Shown: positions 24,704 to 33,833 of the stretch, in pieces
Position numbering within the stretch: the first letter of the stretch is position 1
How the letters are laid out: each line of letters begins with the position of its first letter
Source of the DNA: Saprospirales bacterium
Lineage (GTDB): Bacteria > Bacteroidota > Bacteroidia > Chitinophagales > Saprospiraceae
Reading direction: 5' to 3'
NCBI GenBank assembly: GCA_016703765.1
Contig: JADJBL010000022.1
Span: forward strand, 1 to 64,000
DNA: 64,000 nucleotides
The notes under the pieces: generated by a model
Database searches by the model: none
The model's input: only the letters and a program-made list of their open reading frames with translations
What the model was told of the DNA's origin: nothing
Program-made: the position numbers and the translations under genes

Positions 24704-27124
24704 ATGAAAGTAATGAAAAGAAGCGGGAGGCTTGAAGAAGTAAGCTTCGACAAGATCACCGCCCGCGTAAAAAAACTCTGCTACGGCCTCCATTCCGACT
24801 TCGTCGACCACATCGAGATTTCGAAGAAAGTGGTCCTCGGCCTGTTCGATGGAGTCACCACCACAGAACTGGACAACCTGGCCGCCGAAACAGCCGCCAC
24901 CATGACGACGATCCACCCCGACTACGCCGTCCTGGCTGCGCGGATCGCCGTGTCCAACCTGCACAAGAACACCGACAAGTCCTTCTCCCATACGATGAAG
25001 GACCTCTTCGAATATATCGACCCAAAAACCGGTGACAAGGCCGGCCTGATCGGGGAAGAGACCATGGAGGTCATCTGGCGCCACCGCGAGGTGCTGGATA
25101 GCGCCATCATCTACGACAGGGACTATGCTTTCGATTATTTCGGGTTCAAGACCCTCGAACGATCCTACCTCCTGAGAATGGACGGGCAGGTCGTCGAGCG
25201 GCCGCAGCATCTTTTTATGCGGACGGCCATCGGCATCCACGGCGACAATATCGAAGCCGCAGTCGAGACGTACAACCTGATGTCGGAAAAGTGGTTCATC
25301 CATGCCACCCCGACCCTGTTCAACGCCGGAACGCCGAAACCCCAACTCTCCTCCTGCTTCCTGCTCAGCATGACGGAAGACAGCATCACAGGCATTTTCG
25401 ATACCCTTTCGCGTTGTGCGCGCATCTCCCAATCGGCCGGCGGCATCGGGCTGAGCATCCACAACATACGGGCAAAGGGCAGCTACATCAAGGGCACCGG
25501 CGGTACCTCCAACGGGATCATCCCCATGCTCCGCGTGTTTAACGACGCGGCACGCTATGTCGACCAGGGCGGCGGAAAGCGCAAAGGCGCCTTTGCCGTG
25601 TACCTCGAGCCCTGGCACGCCGATATCCTGGATTTTCTGGAACTGAAGAAAAACCACGGCAAGGAGGAGCTCCGCGCCCGCGATCTGTTCTACGCCATGT
25701 GGATGCCCGACCTGTTCATGGAGCGGGTGAAAAACGACGCCGATTGGTCGCTGTTTTGCCCAAACGAAGCCCCGGGACTGTACGACACCTACGGAGGGGA
25801 GTTCGAAGCTCTTTATCACAAATACGAAAAAGAAGGCCGCGCCCGCAGGACCATTCGCGCACAGGAGCTCTGGTTTGCCATCCTGGAAAGCCAGATCGAA
25901 TCGGGTACCCCCTACATCCTGTACAAAGACGCTGCCAACCGCAAATCCAACCAGAAGAACCTGGGCACCATCCGCTCCTCCAACCTCTGTACAGAGATCA
26001 TGGAATACACCTCCGCAGATGAGGTGGCAGTGTGCAATCTGGCCTCTATTTCCCTGCCGAAATTCGTTCACGAAGACCGGAAATTCGACTTTCAACAGCT
26101 GTTCGAGATTACCCGGGTCGTGACGCGCAACCTCAACCGCATCATCGACGTCAACTATTACCCCATACCCGAGGCCCGCAATTCCAACATGCGCCACCGC
26201 CCGATCGGGATCGGCGTGCAGGGATTGGCAGACGCCTTCATCAAGATGCGCTTTCCCTTCGAAAGCGCAGACGCCAAAAAGCTCAACCGCGATATTTTCG
26301 AAACGATCTATTTCGCCGCCCTCACCGAATCGCTTGCCCTTGCAAAAAAGCATGGGCATTACGAGAGCTTCCCCGGTTCGCCGGCCAGTGAGGGCATCCT
26401 CCAGTTCGATATGTGGGGCGTAAAACCCTCCAACCGCTGGGACTGGGAAGGCCTGAAAAAGGAGATCGCACGGCACGGCCTGCGCAACAGCCTGCTCCTG
26501 GCGCCGATGCCCACGGCTTCCACTTCGCAGATATTGGGCAACAACGAGTGTTTCGAGCCCTATACCTCCAATATCTACTCGCGCCGGACCCTGTCGGGCG
26601 AGTACATCGTGGTCAACAAGCACCTGCTGGACGACCTCATCGGCCTGGGTTTGTGGGACGAGGACATGAAGCAGCTTTTGATGGCCTCCAACGGCTCGGT
26701 GCAGGATATACCCGGCATCCCGGCGGAGTTGAAGTCCCTGTACAAAACGGTTTGGGAGATCAGCCAGAAAGCCATCATCGACCTGGCGGCCGACCGCGGG
26801 GCTTTCATCTGCCAGAGCCAGAGCATGAACCTGTTCGTGGAAAACCCCAATTTCGGGAAACTATCTTCGATGCACTTCTACGCCTGGCAGAAGGGCCTGA
26901 AAACGGGTATGTATTACCTTCGCTCGAAAGCGGCTACCGATCCGATCAAGTTTACGGTGGAGCAATCGCTGCAACAGGGCCGGGTGAGCAAAAATGCCTC
27001 CGCGCCGGTCGTGTCAGCTACCGTGCCGGTACAGCAACCCATTCAGGAAAAATCAGTGGATGACATACAGGAAGGCCAGGCTTGTAACCTGGACGACCCC
27101 AACTGCCTGATGTGCGGCAGTTAG
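24704..27124 (+). CDS. nrdA: Ribonucleoside-diphosphate reductase, alpha subunit (class Ia)
   Basis: 806-residue R1 catalytic subunit reducing NDPs to dNDPs. The N-terminal ATP-cone ([20 protein letters not shown]) suggests dATP feedback control. Active-site cysteines are visible in [17 protein letters not shown] (Cys radical and Glu) and [11 protein letters not shown]. The phosphate-binding [20 protein letters not shown] is intact. The C-terminal redox tail is [13 protein letters not shown]. Second gene of the nrdBA operon; palindromes and a strong terminator follow. Confidence 0.95.
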   Translation: MKVMKRSGRLEEVSFDKITARVKKLCYGLHSDFVDHIEISKKVVLGLFDGVTTTELDNLAAETAATMTTIHPDYAVLAARIAVSNLHKNTDKSFSHTMKDLFEYIDPKTGDKAGLIGEETMEVIWRHREVLDSAIIYDRDYAFDYFGFKTLERSYLLRMDGQVVERPQHLFMRTAIGIHGDNIEAAVETYNLMSEKWFIHATPTLFNAGTPKPQLSSCFLLSMTEDSITGIFDTLSRCARISQSAGGIGLSIHNIRAKGSYIKGTGGTSNGIIPMLRVFNDAARYVDQGGGKRKGAFAVYLEPWHADILDFLELKKNHGKEELRARDLFYAMWMPDLFMERVKNDADWSLFCPNEAPGLYDTYGGEFEALYHKYEKEGRARRTIRAQELWFAILESQIESGTPYILYKDAANRKSNQKNLGTIRSSNLCTEIMEYTSADEVAVCNLASISLPKFVHEDRKFDFQQLFEITRVVTRNLNRIIDVNYYPIPEARNSNMRHRPIGIGVQGLADAFIKMRFPFESADAKKLNRDIFETIYFAALTESLALAKKHGHYESFPGSPASEGILQFDMWGVKPSNRWDWEGLKKEIARHGLRNSLLLAPMPTASTSQILGNNECFEPYTSNIYSRRTLSGEYIVVNKHLLDDLIGLGLWDEDMKQLLMASNGSVQDIPGIPAELKSLYKTVWEISQKAIIDLAADRGAFICQSQSMNLFVENPNFGKLSSMHFYAWQKGLKTGMYYLRSKAATDPIKFTVEQSLQQGRVSKNASAPVVSATVPVQQPIQEKSVDDIQEGQACNLDDPNCLMCGS

Positions 27125-27138
27125 CGCTTTTTCAATTA

Positions 27139-27200
27139 TTTCAATAGCGACCGCAGGTCGCTATTGAAAAACCTTATTCCCGGCCGCAGGCCGGGAATAA
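27139..27200. repeat. Two adjacent perfect palindromes with GCA loops
   Basis: At 27139-27169, TTTCAATAGCGACC pairs with GGTCGCTATTGAAA around GCA. At 27174-27200, TTATTCCCGGCC pairs with GGCCGGGAATAA around GCA. The words are unrelated, but the layout (C-GCA-G triloop, perfect stem) is identical. They lie between convergent nrdA and the sirtuin gene. Confidence 0.65.
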
Positions 27201-27239
27201 TCTGCAAGAATTTCGATGGTTTTGCATAAAGGATTGTTC

Positions 27240-27271
27240 GAACGGGCCGGCACAACCGGCCCGTTCTTTTT
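27240..27271 (+). terminator. Rho-independent terminator after nrdBA
   Basis: GAACGGGCCGG (27240-27250), loop CACAA, CCGGCCCGTTC (27256-27266), then five T. A GC-rich 11-bp stem with a T-run, placed after nrdA on the plus strand and just before the convergent sirtuin stop. Confidence 0.8.
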
Positions 27272-27962
27272 ATGGGCGCAAAAGCTCTTCTACTACCCTA
27301 CGGACTCCCGTAGAAGCCTTTTCCGCAATCACCTTTACATTCTCCGAACGGGCCAGCTCGTGATTGATAGACGGCTTGGGGTCGATGTAATAGATCGGGG
27401 CGTGGAAAGGAGCGTAGCCCGCCAATCCGGCTGCCGGATAAACCTGCATGCTGGTGCCGACGATCAAAAGGATGTCGGCTTCGGAGGTGGCATCGGCCGC
27501 TACTTCGATCATGGGCACCATCTCGCCGAACCATACGATATGCGGACGAAGTTGAGCGCCCCGCTCGCAACAGTCGCCGGGCAAAATATCTTTGGTCCAG
27601 GGATATACCAACGCGGGGTAATCGTTGCTGCGGGCCTTGAGCAGTTCGCCGTGCAGATGTACCACGTTTCTGCTGCCGGCCCGCTCGTGCAGGTCGTCCA
27701 CGTTTTGGGTGATGATTGTTACGTCGTACAGAAATTCGAGGTCCACCAGGGCCAGGTGCCCGTCGTTGGGCTGAACTTCCAGCAATTTCCGGCGGCGTTC
27801 GTTGTAAAAATCCAATACCAGTTGAGGGTTGCGCACCCAAGCCTCCGGCGTGGCAACTTCCTCCACCTTATGCCCCTCCCAAAGCCCGCCCGCGTCCCGG
27901 AAGGTCGGAATTCCGCTTTCGGCGCTGATGCCGGCGCCAGTTAGAACGACGATTTTTTTCAT
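27270..27962 (-). CDS. cobB: NAD-dependent protein deacylase, sirtuin class III-like
   Basis: 230-residue SIR2-family enzyme that removes acetyl or succinyl groups from lysine using NAD+. The NAD site GAGISAESGIPTFRDAGGLW, TQNVDDLHERAG, catalytic His in HLHGEL, and RPHIVWFGEMVP are intact. The zinc-finger region lacks two clean CxxC pairs (only GDCCERG is seen), as in some short CobB/SIRT5-like members. It starts 1 bp after the nnr stop on the same strand, so the two NAD-linked genes are probably one operon. Confidence 0.9.
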   Translation of the reverse strand: MKKIVVLTGAGISAESGIPTFRDAGGLWEGHKVEEVATPEAWVRNPQLVLDFYNERRRKLLEVQPNDGHLALVDLEFLYDVTIITQNVDDLHERAGSRNVVHLHGELLKARSNDYPALVYPWTKDILPGDCCERGAQLRPHIVWFGEMVPMIEVAADATSEADILLIVGTSMQVYPAAGLAGYAPFHAPIYYIDPKPSINHELARSENVKVIAEKASTGVRRVVEELLRP

Positions 27963-27963
27963 G

Positions 27964-29469
27964 TCACGATTTCATTTTTTTGAAGGCTTTCCCAATACAC
28001 TCCACGATATCGCTTGCTATCAGGGCTTCCTCCTGCCACTCTTCCGCGGCGATGTCGCCGGCCAGGCCGTGGAGGTAGACGCCCAGCATGGCGGCATCCC
28101 GGGGAGGGTAACCCTGAGCCAGGAGGCTGGTGACCATACCCGATAACACATCGCCGCTCCCGCCGGTTCCCATGCCGGGGTTGCCGGTGGGGTTGAAATA
28201 GCAGGCGCCGTCGGGGCCGATGATGGCCGTATAGGCGCCCTTGAGTATAATGAAGACCTTTTTCTCCACTGCTTTTTCCCGCGCCCGTTCCAGCCTTTCA
28301 AAACCGTTTTTGCACGTTCCAAAAAGCCGGTCGAACTCGCGGGGGTGGGGGGTAAGGATGGCGCCGGGCTTCACATCCTCCCAAAATTCCGGATGTTCCG
28401 ACAGGATGTTGAGGGCGTCGGCGTCGAGGAGCAGGGGCGCTTCGGCATCCTGCAGGAGTTTCCGCAAACCGGTGGCGGTGAGTTGATTGGTGCCGAGCCC
28501 GCAACCTATGCCGATGGCTTTGTAGGCGTTCAAAGGGCCGTGCTGCGTGAAATAAAATTCGTGTAGGTCGACCGATACCATGGCCTCCGGGAAGGCGATC
28601 TGGAGAATAGGATAGGCACATTTCGGCACATGCACCGTCACGAGTCCGCAGCCCGTGCGCAGGCAGGCCCGCGATGCGAGGATAGCGGCGCCGACCTTGC
28701 CGTGGCTCCCCATGACCAGAAGGGCGTGGCCGAAGGTGCCCTTGTGGTCGAACTTGTGGCGCTCCTTCAACAAAGATCTTACCTGTACCTGGGTCAGGAG
28801 CTGATAAGGCGTTTCCGCGTGCGCTACAAAGCCTGCGTCCAAGCCTATCGGCCTAACCACCCAACAACCCACATACGGATGGTTTTCCGGAATAAAAAAT
28901 GCCAGCTTCGGCAACTCGAAGCTCAGGGTATAATTGGCCCGGAATACCGCTCCGGTGGTTTCTTTGTCGGTAAAAAGTCCGGAAGGCACGTCGATGGAGA
29001 CTTTGGTTCCCGGGTGCTTGCTCAGATGTTCCAGCAATTCGGCCCAATAGCCTTCCACGGGCCGGTTGAGGCCGGAGCCAAAGATCCCGTCGATGAGAAT
29101 GGATCGCTCGGGGAGGGTAGGGAAGGGGTCGCCTGGTTGGAAGGTTTGGATCGGTACGGAGCGGATGGCCTTAAGCCGTTCCAGGTTGGCCTGAAAATCC
29201 GGCGTGGGGTTGGGGCTGATGGAAAAGACGAGGACTTCCACCGAATAAAAGCGCTGATGCAGCAGGCGGGCGATGGCCAATCCGTCGCCTCCATTGTTGC
29301 CGGCGCCGCAGGCGATGCGTACAGGCCCTTCTTCCGGGCCAAATTGATTGGTAAACCAGTGTACGAATGCCAGCGCTGCCCTTTCCATCAGGTCGATCGA
29401 GGCGATAAGCTCCTGAGCAATGGTGTAGGCGTCGAGTTGACGAGTCTGATCGGTGTGGAGTATTTTCAT
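27964..29469 (-). CDS. nnr: Bifunctional NAD(P)H-hydrate repair enzyme (epimerase/dehydratase)
   Basis: 501 aa. The N-terminal YjeF_N epimerase domain (residues about 1-215) contains ACGAGNNGGDGLAIARLL and SIDVPSGLF. The C-terminal ADP/ATP-dependent dehydratase (YjeF_C) has ALLVMGSHGKVGAAILASRA, LLLDADALNIL and the GTGGSGDVLSGMV motif. Together they repair hydrated NADH and NADPH. The open frame extends 280 codons upstream to 30309, but that part is antisense to the CoA-transferase gene; the ATG at 29469 (MKILHTDQTRQL) is the family start. Co-oriented with and 1 bp from the sirtuin gene. Confidence 0.9.
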   Translation of the reverse strand: MKILHTDQTRQLDAYTIAQELIASIDLMERAALAFVHWFTNQFGPEEGPVRIACGAGNNGGDGLAIARLLHQRFYSVEVLVFSISPNPTPDFQANLERLKAIRSVPIQTFQPGDPFPTLPERSILIDGIFGSGLNRPVEGYWAELLEHLSKHPGTKVSIDVPSGLFTDKETTGAVFRANYTLSFELPKLAFFIPENHPYVGCWVVRPIGLDAGFVAHAETPYQLLTQVQVRSLLKERHKFDHKGTFGHALLVMGSHGKVGAAILASRACLRTGCGLVTVHVPKCAYPILQIAFPEAMVSVDLHEFYFTQHGPLNAYKAIGIGCGLGTNQLTATGLRKLLQDAEAPLLLDADALNILSEHPEFWEDVKPGAILTPHPREFDRLFGTCKNGFERLERAREKAVEKKVFIILKGAYTAIIGPDGACYFNPTGNPGMGTGGSGDVLSGMVTSLLAQGYPPRDAAMLGVYLHGLAGDIAAEEWQEEALIASDIVECIGKAFKKMKS

Positions 29470-29535
29470 CGGAGGGCCGGAGGGGGTTTCAGTTATGCTT
29501 AAAAGAACGGAATTTTGGGGAGAAAAGAAAAAAAT

Positions 29536-30618
29536 ATGCAAACCACCTTTTTCCGCGACCTCAAAGTCGTCGAACTGGCCTCCGTACTCGCAGGCCCGGC
29601 CGTCGGACAATTTTTTGCCGAACTGGGCGCCCGGGTCGTCAAGATCGAGCACCCGGGCACCGGGGGCGACATGACCCGCCACTGGAAACTGCCCTCCGAG
29701 CCCGAGGAGCAGGCCTGGTCGGCGTATTATTGCAGCGTGAATTGGGGAAAGGAAGTCCGCTTTATCGACCTGAGCACACCCGATGGCCACGCCGAAGTCA
29801 TGGAATTGATCCGCGATGCAGATATCGTCATCAGCAATTTCAGACCGGAAGCAGCGCAGCGCCTGAAACTGGACGCAAGGTCCGTGCGTGCACAATTCCC
29901 AGGCCTGATCTTCGCCGAATTGAGCGCCTTTGGAGATGGGGATCCCAGGCCGGGATTTGATGTGGTTTTGCAGGCCGAAGCAGGTTTTTTGTTCATGAGC
30001 GGCGAGCCGGGCGGCCCGCCGGTGAAAATGCCGGTAGCGCTGATCGACCTCATGGCGGCCCACCAACTGAAAGAGGGCATTCTGTTGGCGCTGCTTCACC
30101 GCGAACGGAGCGGGGAAGGCGCCCTGGTGAAAACTTCTCTGTTTGATGCGGCGATTGCCTCCCTGGCCAACCAGGCCGGCAACTGGTTGATGGAGGGCCA
30201 TATCCCTCAGCCAATGGGGACCCAACACCCCAATATCGCCCCTTATGGCGACGTCTTTACCACCCTGGATGGAAAGTTGATCGTGCTGGCAGTGGGAACG
30301 GACCGACAATTTGCCCAGCTCGCAACCCTTTGGGACAGGATGAATGGATCACCGACCCCGTGCTGGCCACCAACGCAGCTCGGGTCCGCAACCGGGCTGT
30401 TGCGCGATTTGCTACAGAGGCCCATCAGCGGCTGGGGTAGCGAGATCCTACTTGGTTCTCTGATCGATATGCAGATACCTGCCGCGCGAATACGCAACAT
30501 GAAGGAGGTCTTCGAGCTCCCCCAGGCGGAGGCGATGATCCTCGAAGAAGCCCTGCCCGATGGACGGCGGAGCCGGACGGTAAAAACCGTGGCATTCCGG
30601 GTGGAAAGCAGCCTCTAG
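29536..30618 (+). CDS. CoA transferase, CaiB/BaiF (family III)
   Basis: 360-residue class III CoA-transferase. Motifs include LKVVELASVLAGPAVGQFFA, the ARVVKIEHPGTGGDM segment, and DIVISNFRPEAAQRL. The expected catalytic Asp lies in LVKTSLFDAAIASLANQAGN. The start at 29536 (MQTTFFRDLK) is preferred to 29515. It diverges from nnr. The C-terminal domain seems a little short for the family (usually 380-400 aa). The acyl-CoA substrate is unknown. Confidence 0.85.
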   Translation: MQTTFFRDLKVVELASVLAGPAVGQFFAELGARVVKIEHPGTGGDMTRHWKLPSEPEEQAWSAYYCSVNWGKEVRFIDLSTPDGHAEVMELIRDADIVISNFRPEAAQRLKLDARSVRAQFPGLIFAELSAFGDGDPRPGFDVVLQAEAGFLFMSGEPGGPPVKMPVALIDLMAAHQLKEGILLALLHRERSGEGALVKTSLFDAAIASLANQAGNWLMEGHIPQPMGTQHPNIAPYGDVFTTLDGKLIVLAVGTDRQFAQLATLWDRMNGSPTPCWPPTQLGSATGLLRDLLQRPISGWGSEILLGSLIDMQIPAARIRNMKEVFELPQAEAMILEEALPDGRRSRTVKTVAFRVESSL

Positions 30619-31103
30619 CGGGACACCGAGTTCAGCAATTTATACATCTCCCCGTCTTTCGAGATCAGGCAACCTTGCTCCAGCATGCGAAAGAGTTCCT
30701 GCTCGCGGCTTCCGCCATAGGCTTTTTCCGCAGAGTACATCTTCAGGCCGGCGCCCGATTTTTGCAAGATGCCCAGCATGTCGCCCGCGGATTGATCCCC
30801 GGTGAAATCGACCTCGCTTTCGCCCTCGACCATCAGGCCCAGCAATTTGATCTTGTCGGGCAGGCAGTGGAAGGTCTTGATGTCCTGCGGGGTTTTGAAT
30901 TCGAGGTATTCCACCTTTTTCAGGATGTTATCGAATACCCCCTCGCTGAACTGGTCCAGAAAGGCATCTGCCTTTTCGGACTCGTCCGTTTTCATCTTTT
31001 CCCAATCGAATGCGGAGATCTGATGGGCAGCCAGAAAACGGACAAAGTCTTCGCGCAGGTTTTCCAGTTCCTCCACGGTAAGGCGGCGGTAATTCATATC
31101 CAT
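30615..31103 (-). CDS. Conserved hypothetical protein (DUF6495-like)
   Basis: 162 aa, starting MDMNYRRLTVEELENLREDF (start at 31103; 31097 is also possible). It is acidic, with the recognisable block FVRFLAAHQISAFDWEKMK and LEFKTPQDIKTFHCLPDKIK, which I recall from small Bacteroidota proteins of unknown function. No signal peptide or membrane segment. It lies just downstream of the OsmC gene, same strand, and its stop overlaps the CoA-transferase stop by 4 bp. Confidence 0.65.
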   Translation of the reverse strand: MDMNYRRLTVEELENLREDFVRFLAAHQISAFDWEKMKTDESEKADAFLDQFSEGVFDNILKKVEYLEFKTPQDIKTFHCLPDKIKLLGLMVEGESEVDFTGDQSAGDMLGILQKSGAGLKMYSAEKAYGGSREQELFRMLEQGCLISKDGEMYKLLNSVSR

Positions 31104-31128
31104 AAAAATATTATCAGGCCCCTGTTTT

Positions 31129-31548
31129 TTATGGGTGAATGTTAAAATCATACGTCACTTTCGCCACTTTTTCCACCATGCGCGTAGCGGTACAAAACCT
31201 TTCCACAGAGGAACTTACCGCCTTTTCCACCTTGGCGGGGTCCAGCGGACCGAACAGGTCGAAGTGGAGGTGAATATCCGTGAAAATTTGTGGATGGGCT
31301 TCCTGCCGGTCGCCCTTTACGGAAACTTGAATGTCTCGCAGTTCCTGCCGCTGTTTGCGCATCATGTGGATCACGTCCATCGCGCTGCAGGTTCCCACGC
31401 TGGTGAGGAGGAGCTCCATGGGCCGCATGCCCTTGTCAGAGCCTCCGATGCTGGGCGAGCCGTCGACATCGACGGTGTTGCCCGATCCATTGCGGCCTTC
31501 CAGGTGGAAAGGCTCGCTTTCTGTAAGTCGTTTTATGGTGATTTCCAT
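31129..31548 (-). CDS. OsmC family peroxide-detoxifying protein
   Basis: 139 aa OsmC/Ohr-like protein that reduces organic hydroperoxides with a cysteine pair. The first Cys is in LLTSVGTCSAMDVIHMM, the second in VERFCTATRMV. GMRPMELLL is the preceding family motif. The ATG at 31548 (MEITIKRLTESEPF) is chosen; the frame stays open upstream only because it enters the broken DoxX gene. The neighbouring peroxiredoxin at 32158 also handles peroxides. Confidence 0.85.
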   Translation of the reverse strand: MEITIKRLTESEPFHLEGRNGSGNTVDVDGSPSIGGSDKGMRPMELLLTSVGTCSAMDVIHMMRKQRQELRDIQVSVKGDRQEAHPQIFTDIHLHFDLFGPLDPAKVEKAVSSSVERFCTATRMVEKVAKVTYDFNIHP

Positions 31549-31598
31549 TATAAAAGGTTTGAGGTAATTAAAACCCTGCCGCAGGGGCAAAGTTGCCG

Positions 31599-32003
31599 TC
31601 AGGACGGTTTTTCCCTGGATAAATGCATCATCAAAAGCGCCACGATGAATACCAGGTTTTGCGATGTACTGCCGGTAAATGCTGGGCCGGGTAAATGATA
31701 AGGTGGGAAAAAATACCAGCGGCAAAAAGGTGCAAGCCATGTGGACAAGGGCCAGAGGAATGGCCACTTTTTGGAACAGGTTTGTAAAAAATAAAAGGCC
31801 GAGAAGGACCTCCCAAATGGCTAGCATGTGGAACTTGTTGGGGGATCAGGTGGAACCGATGGTTTCCTGGCGAGGTCTTCCGCGGGGCTTATTCCGGGGA
31901 AGAATTTGAGCATTCCGAACCAGGTGTAGATGACTCCGAAGCTGATCCGGAGCAAGGTGAAGAGCAAAGCCTGCCGTTTTTCGGTTGTGTTTTGTTTTTG
32001 CAT
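31599..32003 (-). pseudogene. DoxX-like membrane protein broken by several frameshifts
   Basis: Three reading frames together spell one small four-helix DoxX/DUF-type membrane protein. The N-terminal part is 32003 to about 31860 ([20 protein letters not shown], then [12 protein letters not shown]). The middle, about 31827-31683, reads [20 protein letters not shown] and ALVHMACTFLPLVFFPTLSF. The end, about 31678-31599, reads FTGSTSQNLVFIVALLMMHL then SREKPS and a stop. Joining them needs at least two frame changes between 31860 and 31827 and one near 31681. Flanking genes are intact. Decay or local sequence error are both possible. Confidence 0.65.
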
Positions 32004-32114
32004 GTTTATAGTTTTTTTCTAAAGATTGGGCATACGAAATGCCTTTCGGCGCAAAATTTAAACAGGTTTCGCAATTTTCCCTTCTTTTTAATCCATTTTA
32101 GCCTTCCCGGCGTT

Positions 32115-32122
32115 TAAATTTG
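32115..32122 (+). promoter_or_regulatory. Bacteroidota-type -7 element (TAAATTTG)
   Basis: TAAATTTG lies 36-43 bases before the peroxiredoxin ATG and fits the TAnnTTTG consensus. A TTTT stretch about 19 bases upstream could serve as a weak -33 element. Confidence 0.45.
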
Positions 32123-32157
32123 GCATTACACTTTTTTCATCCGATAAATCAATTCAC

Positions 32158-32793
32158 ATGGTACTTCGTTTAGGAGATACTGCTCCCAACTTCAAGGCCC
32201 AAACCACCGAGGGCGACATCGATTTCTACGAATGGCTCGGCGACAGCTGGGGCCTTTTGTTTTCTCACCCCGCCGATTTTACCCCGGTTTGCACCACCGA
32301 GCTGGGACGTACAGCCGCCCTGAAAGGGGAATTCGAAAAACGCAACGTCAAAGCGATCGCCCTGAGCGTCGACCCCCTCGACAGCCACAATAGCTGGATT
32401 AAGGATATCGAAGAAACCCAGCACGTTACGATGAACTTTCCCATCATCGCAGATGCCGACCGCTCGATTGCCGAGCTTTACGACATGATCCATCCCAATC
32501 AGACCGAAAAATTTACCGTCCGTTCGGTCTTTGTGATCGACCCGCAGCACAAGGTGCGCCTTACCCTGACCTATCCGCCTTCCACCGGCCGCAATTTCCT
32601 GGAGATCCTCCGGGTGATCGACAGCCTCCAACTGACTTCCTATCAAGGCGTGGCTACGCCCGTCGATTGGGAACAGGGTGAAGATGTCGTGATCCTGCCC
32701 TCCATTTCGGATGAGGATGCAAAGAAGCGCTTCCCCAAAGGGTTTACCACCATTAAGCCCTACCTGCGGATGACCCCGCAACCGGATAAATAG
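32158..32793 (+). CDS. Peroxiredoxin, Prx6/1-Cys type
   Basis: 211 aa thiol peroxidase. The peroxidatic Cys45 lies in the diagnostic motif DFTPVCTTELGR. The long C-terminal domain (NFLEILRVIDSLQLTSYQGV, then VATPVDWEQGEDVVILPS) is typical of Prx6-type enzymes. No resolving Cys is evident in the C-terminal part. Cytoplasmic. Together with the OsmC gene it suggests peroxide defence. Confidence 0.92.
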   Translation: MVLRLGDTAPNFKAQTTEGDIDFYEWLGDSWGLLFSHPADFTPVCTTELGRTAALKGEFEKRNVKAIALSVDPLDSHNSWIKDIEETQHVTMNFPIIADADRSIAELYDMIHPNQTEKFTVRSVFVIDPQHKVRLTLTYPPSTGRNFLEILRVIDSLQLTSYQGVATPVDWEQGEDVVILPSISDEDAKKRFPKGFTTIKPYLRMTPQPDK

Positions 32794-32806
32794 CATTTTA
32801 TAATGA

Positions 32807-32876
32807 AGTTAATAAGTTAATGAGTTGATAAGTTATTAATTTTCAATAACTTATTAACTCATTAACTCAATACCTT
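32807..32876. repeat. Inverted repeat of GTTAATAA words
   Basis: The left arm (AAGTTAATAAGTTAATGAG) and right arm (CTTATTAACTCATTAACTC) pair around about five bases. It begins shortly after the peroxiredoxin stop and ends at the TTG start of the next gene. Likely terminator for the peroxiredoxin, and the same word family as 18621-18675. Confidence 0.55.
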
Positions 32877-33829
32877 TGAAAAAGGTTCTGTTCCTGAACA
32901 AACCCCACCCCCTGCTCCCGGAGCGCCTGGAAGCCATCGGGATTACCTGCGAGGAAGACCTGCACAGCAGCGAATCCGAGCTGGAAGACCGGATCGGCGA
33001 CTACTTCGGGATCGTGCTCAGAAGCCGTATTTCCCTGGGTCGTGATTTGATCTCCCGGGCAAAAAACCTCCGCTTCATCGCGCGGGAAGGCGTGGGACTC
33101 GAACATATCGATACGGATTTTGCGGAATCCCAGGGCATTGCCGTCCTCATTTCTCCCGAGGGTAGCAAGGATACGGTGGCCGAACATACCCTGGGCCTTT
33201 TACTGTCCCTGCTGAATAACCTCTCCCGGGCCGACCGCCAACTGCGGGAAGGCCAATGGATCCGCGAAGCCAACAGGGGAGTAGAGGTTAAGGGAAAAAC
33301 CGTGGGCCTATTGGGCTATGGCAACATGGGCGCTGCGGTAGCCAAAAAGCTACAGGGCTTCGATGCCCGCGTGATCGCCTACGACAAATACAAGTCGAAT
33401 TACGGGGATGCCTATGCCCAGGCCGTCTCGCTGGAGCAACTCCACGATGAAACCGACCTGTTCAGCATCCACATTCCCTACAGTCCCGCCAACCACTATT
33501 TTATCGACGGCGCCTTCCTCGAACGCTTTCGCAAACCGATTTACCTGATCAATACCGCCCGGGGCATGGTCCTGAACACCGCCGACCTGGTGGAGCAACT
33601 CCGCAAGAGCAAGGTCCTCGGCGCCGCCCTCGACGTGATCGAATACGAAGAAGGCTCCTTCGACCGAATCCGGCCCGGAGATTGGCCTGCCCCCATGAAA
33701 TATCTCCTCGAGGCCGATAACGTGGTGCTCAACCCCCATATCGCCGGCTGGTCGTTTGAAAGTAAAAAAGCTCATGCAGAAGTGCTGGCTTTCAAGATCG
33801 AAGCGTTATTTTCGAAGTTGAAAAGTTGA
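32876..33829 (+). CDS. D-2-hydroxyacid dehydrogenase (phosphoglycerate dehydrogenase-like)
   Basis: 317 aa NAD-dependent D-isomer 2-hydroxyacid dehydrogenase. The catalytic domain has the Arg in LRFIAREGVGLEHID, the Rossmann motif is VGLLGYGNMGAAVAKKL, the Asp after the second strand is in VIAYDKY, and NTARGMVLNTADLV plus the His in NPHIAGWS complete the site. The likely start is TTG at 32876 (reading MKKVLFLNKPHP); no ATG is available near it. The substrate is unknown. The start lies directly against a hairpin. Confidence 0.85.
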   Translation: MKKVLFLNKPHPLLPERLEAIGITCEEDLHSSESELEDRIGDYFGIVLRSRISLGRDLISRAKNLRFIAREGVGLEHIDTDFAESQGIAVLISPEGSKDTVAEHTLGLLLSLLNNLSRADRQLREGQWIREANRGVEVKGKTVGLLGYGNMGAAVAKKLQGFDARVIAYDKYKSNYGDAYAQAVSLEQLHDETDLFSIHIPYSPANHYFIDGAFLERFRKPIYLINTARGMVLNTADLVEQLRKSKVLGAALDVIEYEEGSFDRIRPGDWPAPMKYLLEADNVVLNPHIAGWSFESKKAHAEVLAFKIEALFSKLKS

Positions 33830-33833
33830 AAAG

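Noticed and set aside
24674..26623. 649-codon open frame antisense to nrdA
   Set aside because: It is fully inside nrdA, lacks recognisable motifs and has the composition of a GC-rich shadow frame. The same holds for the long antisense frames at 52819-54552, 56289-58001 and 35477-36811.
29470..30309. 280-codon N-terminal extension of nnr
   Set aside because: It is antisense to the CoA-transferase gene and the family start MKILHTDQ is at 29469.
31549..31827. Membrane extension on the OsmC protein
   Set aside because: This segment belongs to the broken DoxX gene and runs in the OsmC frame only by chance; OsmC proteins start near MEITIKRL.
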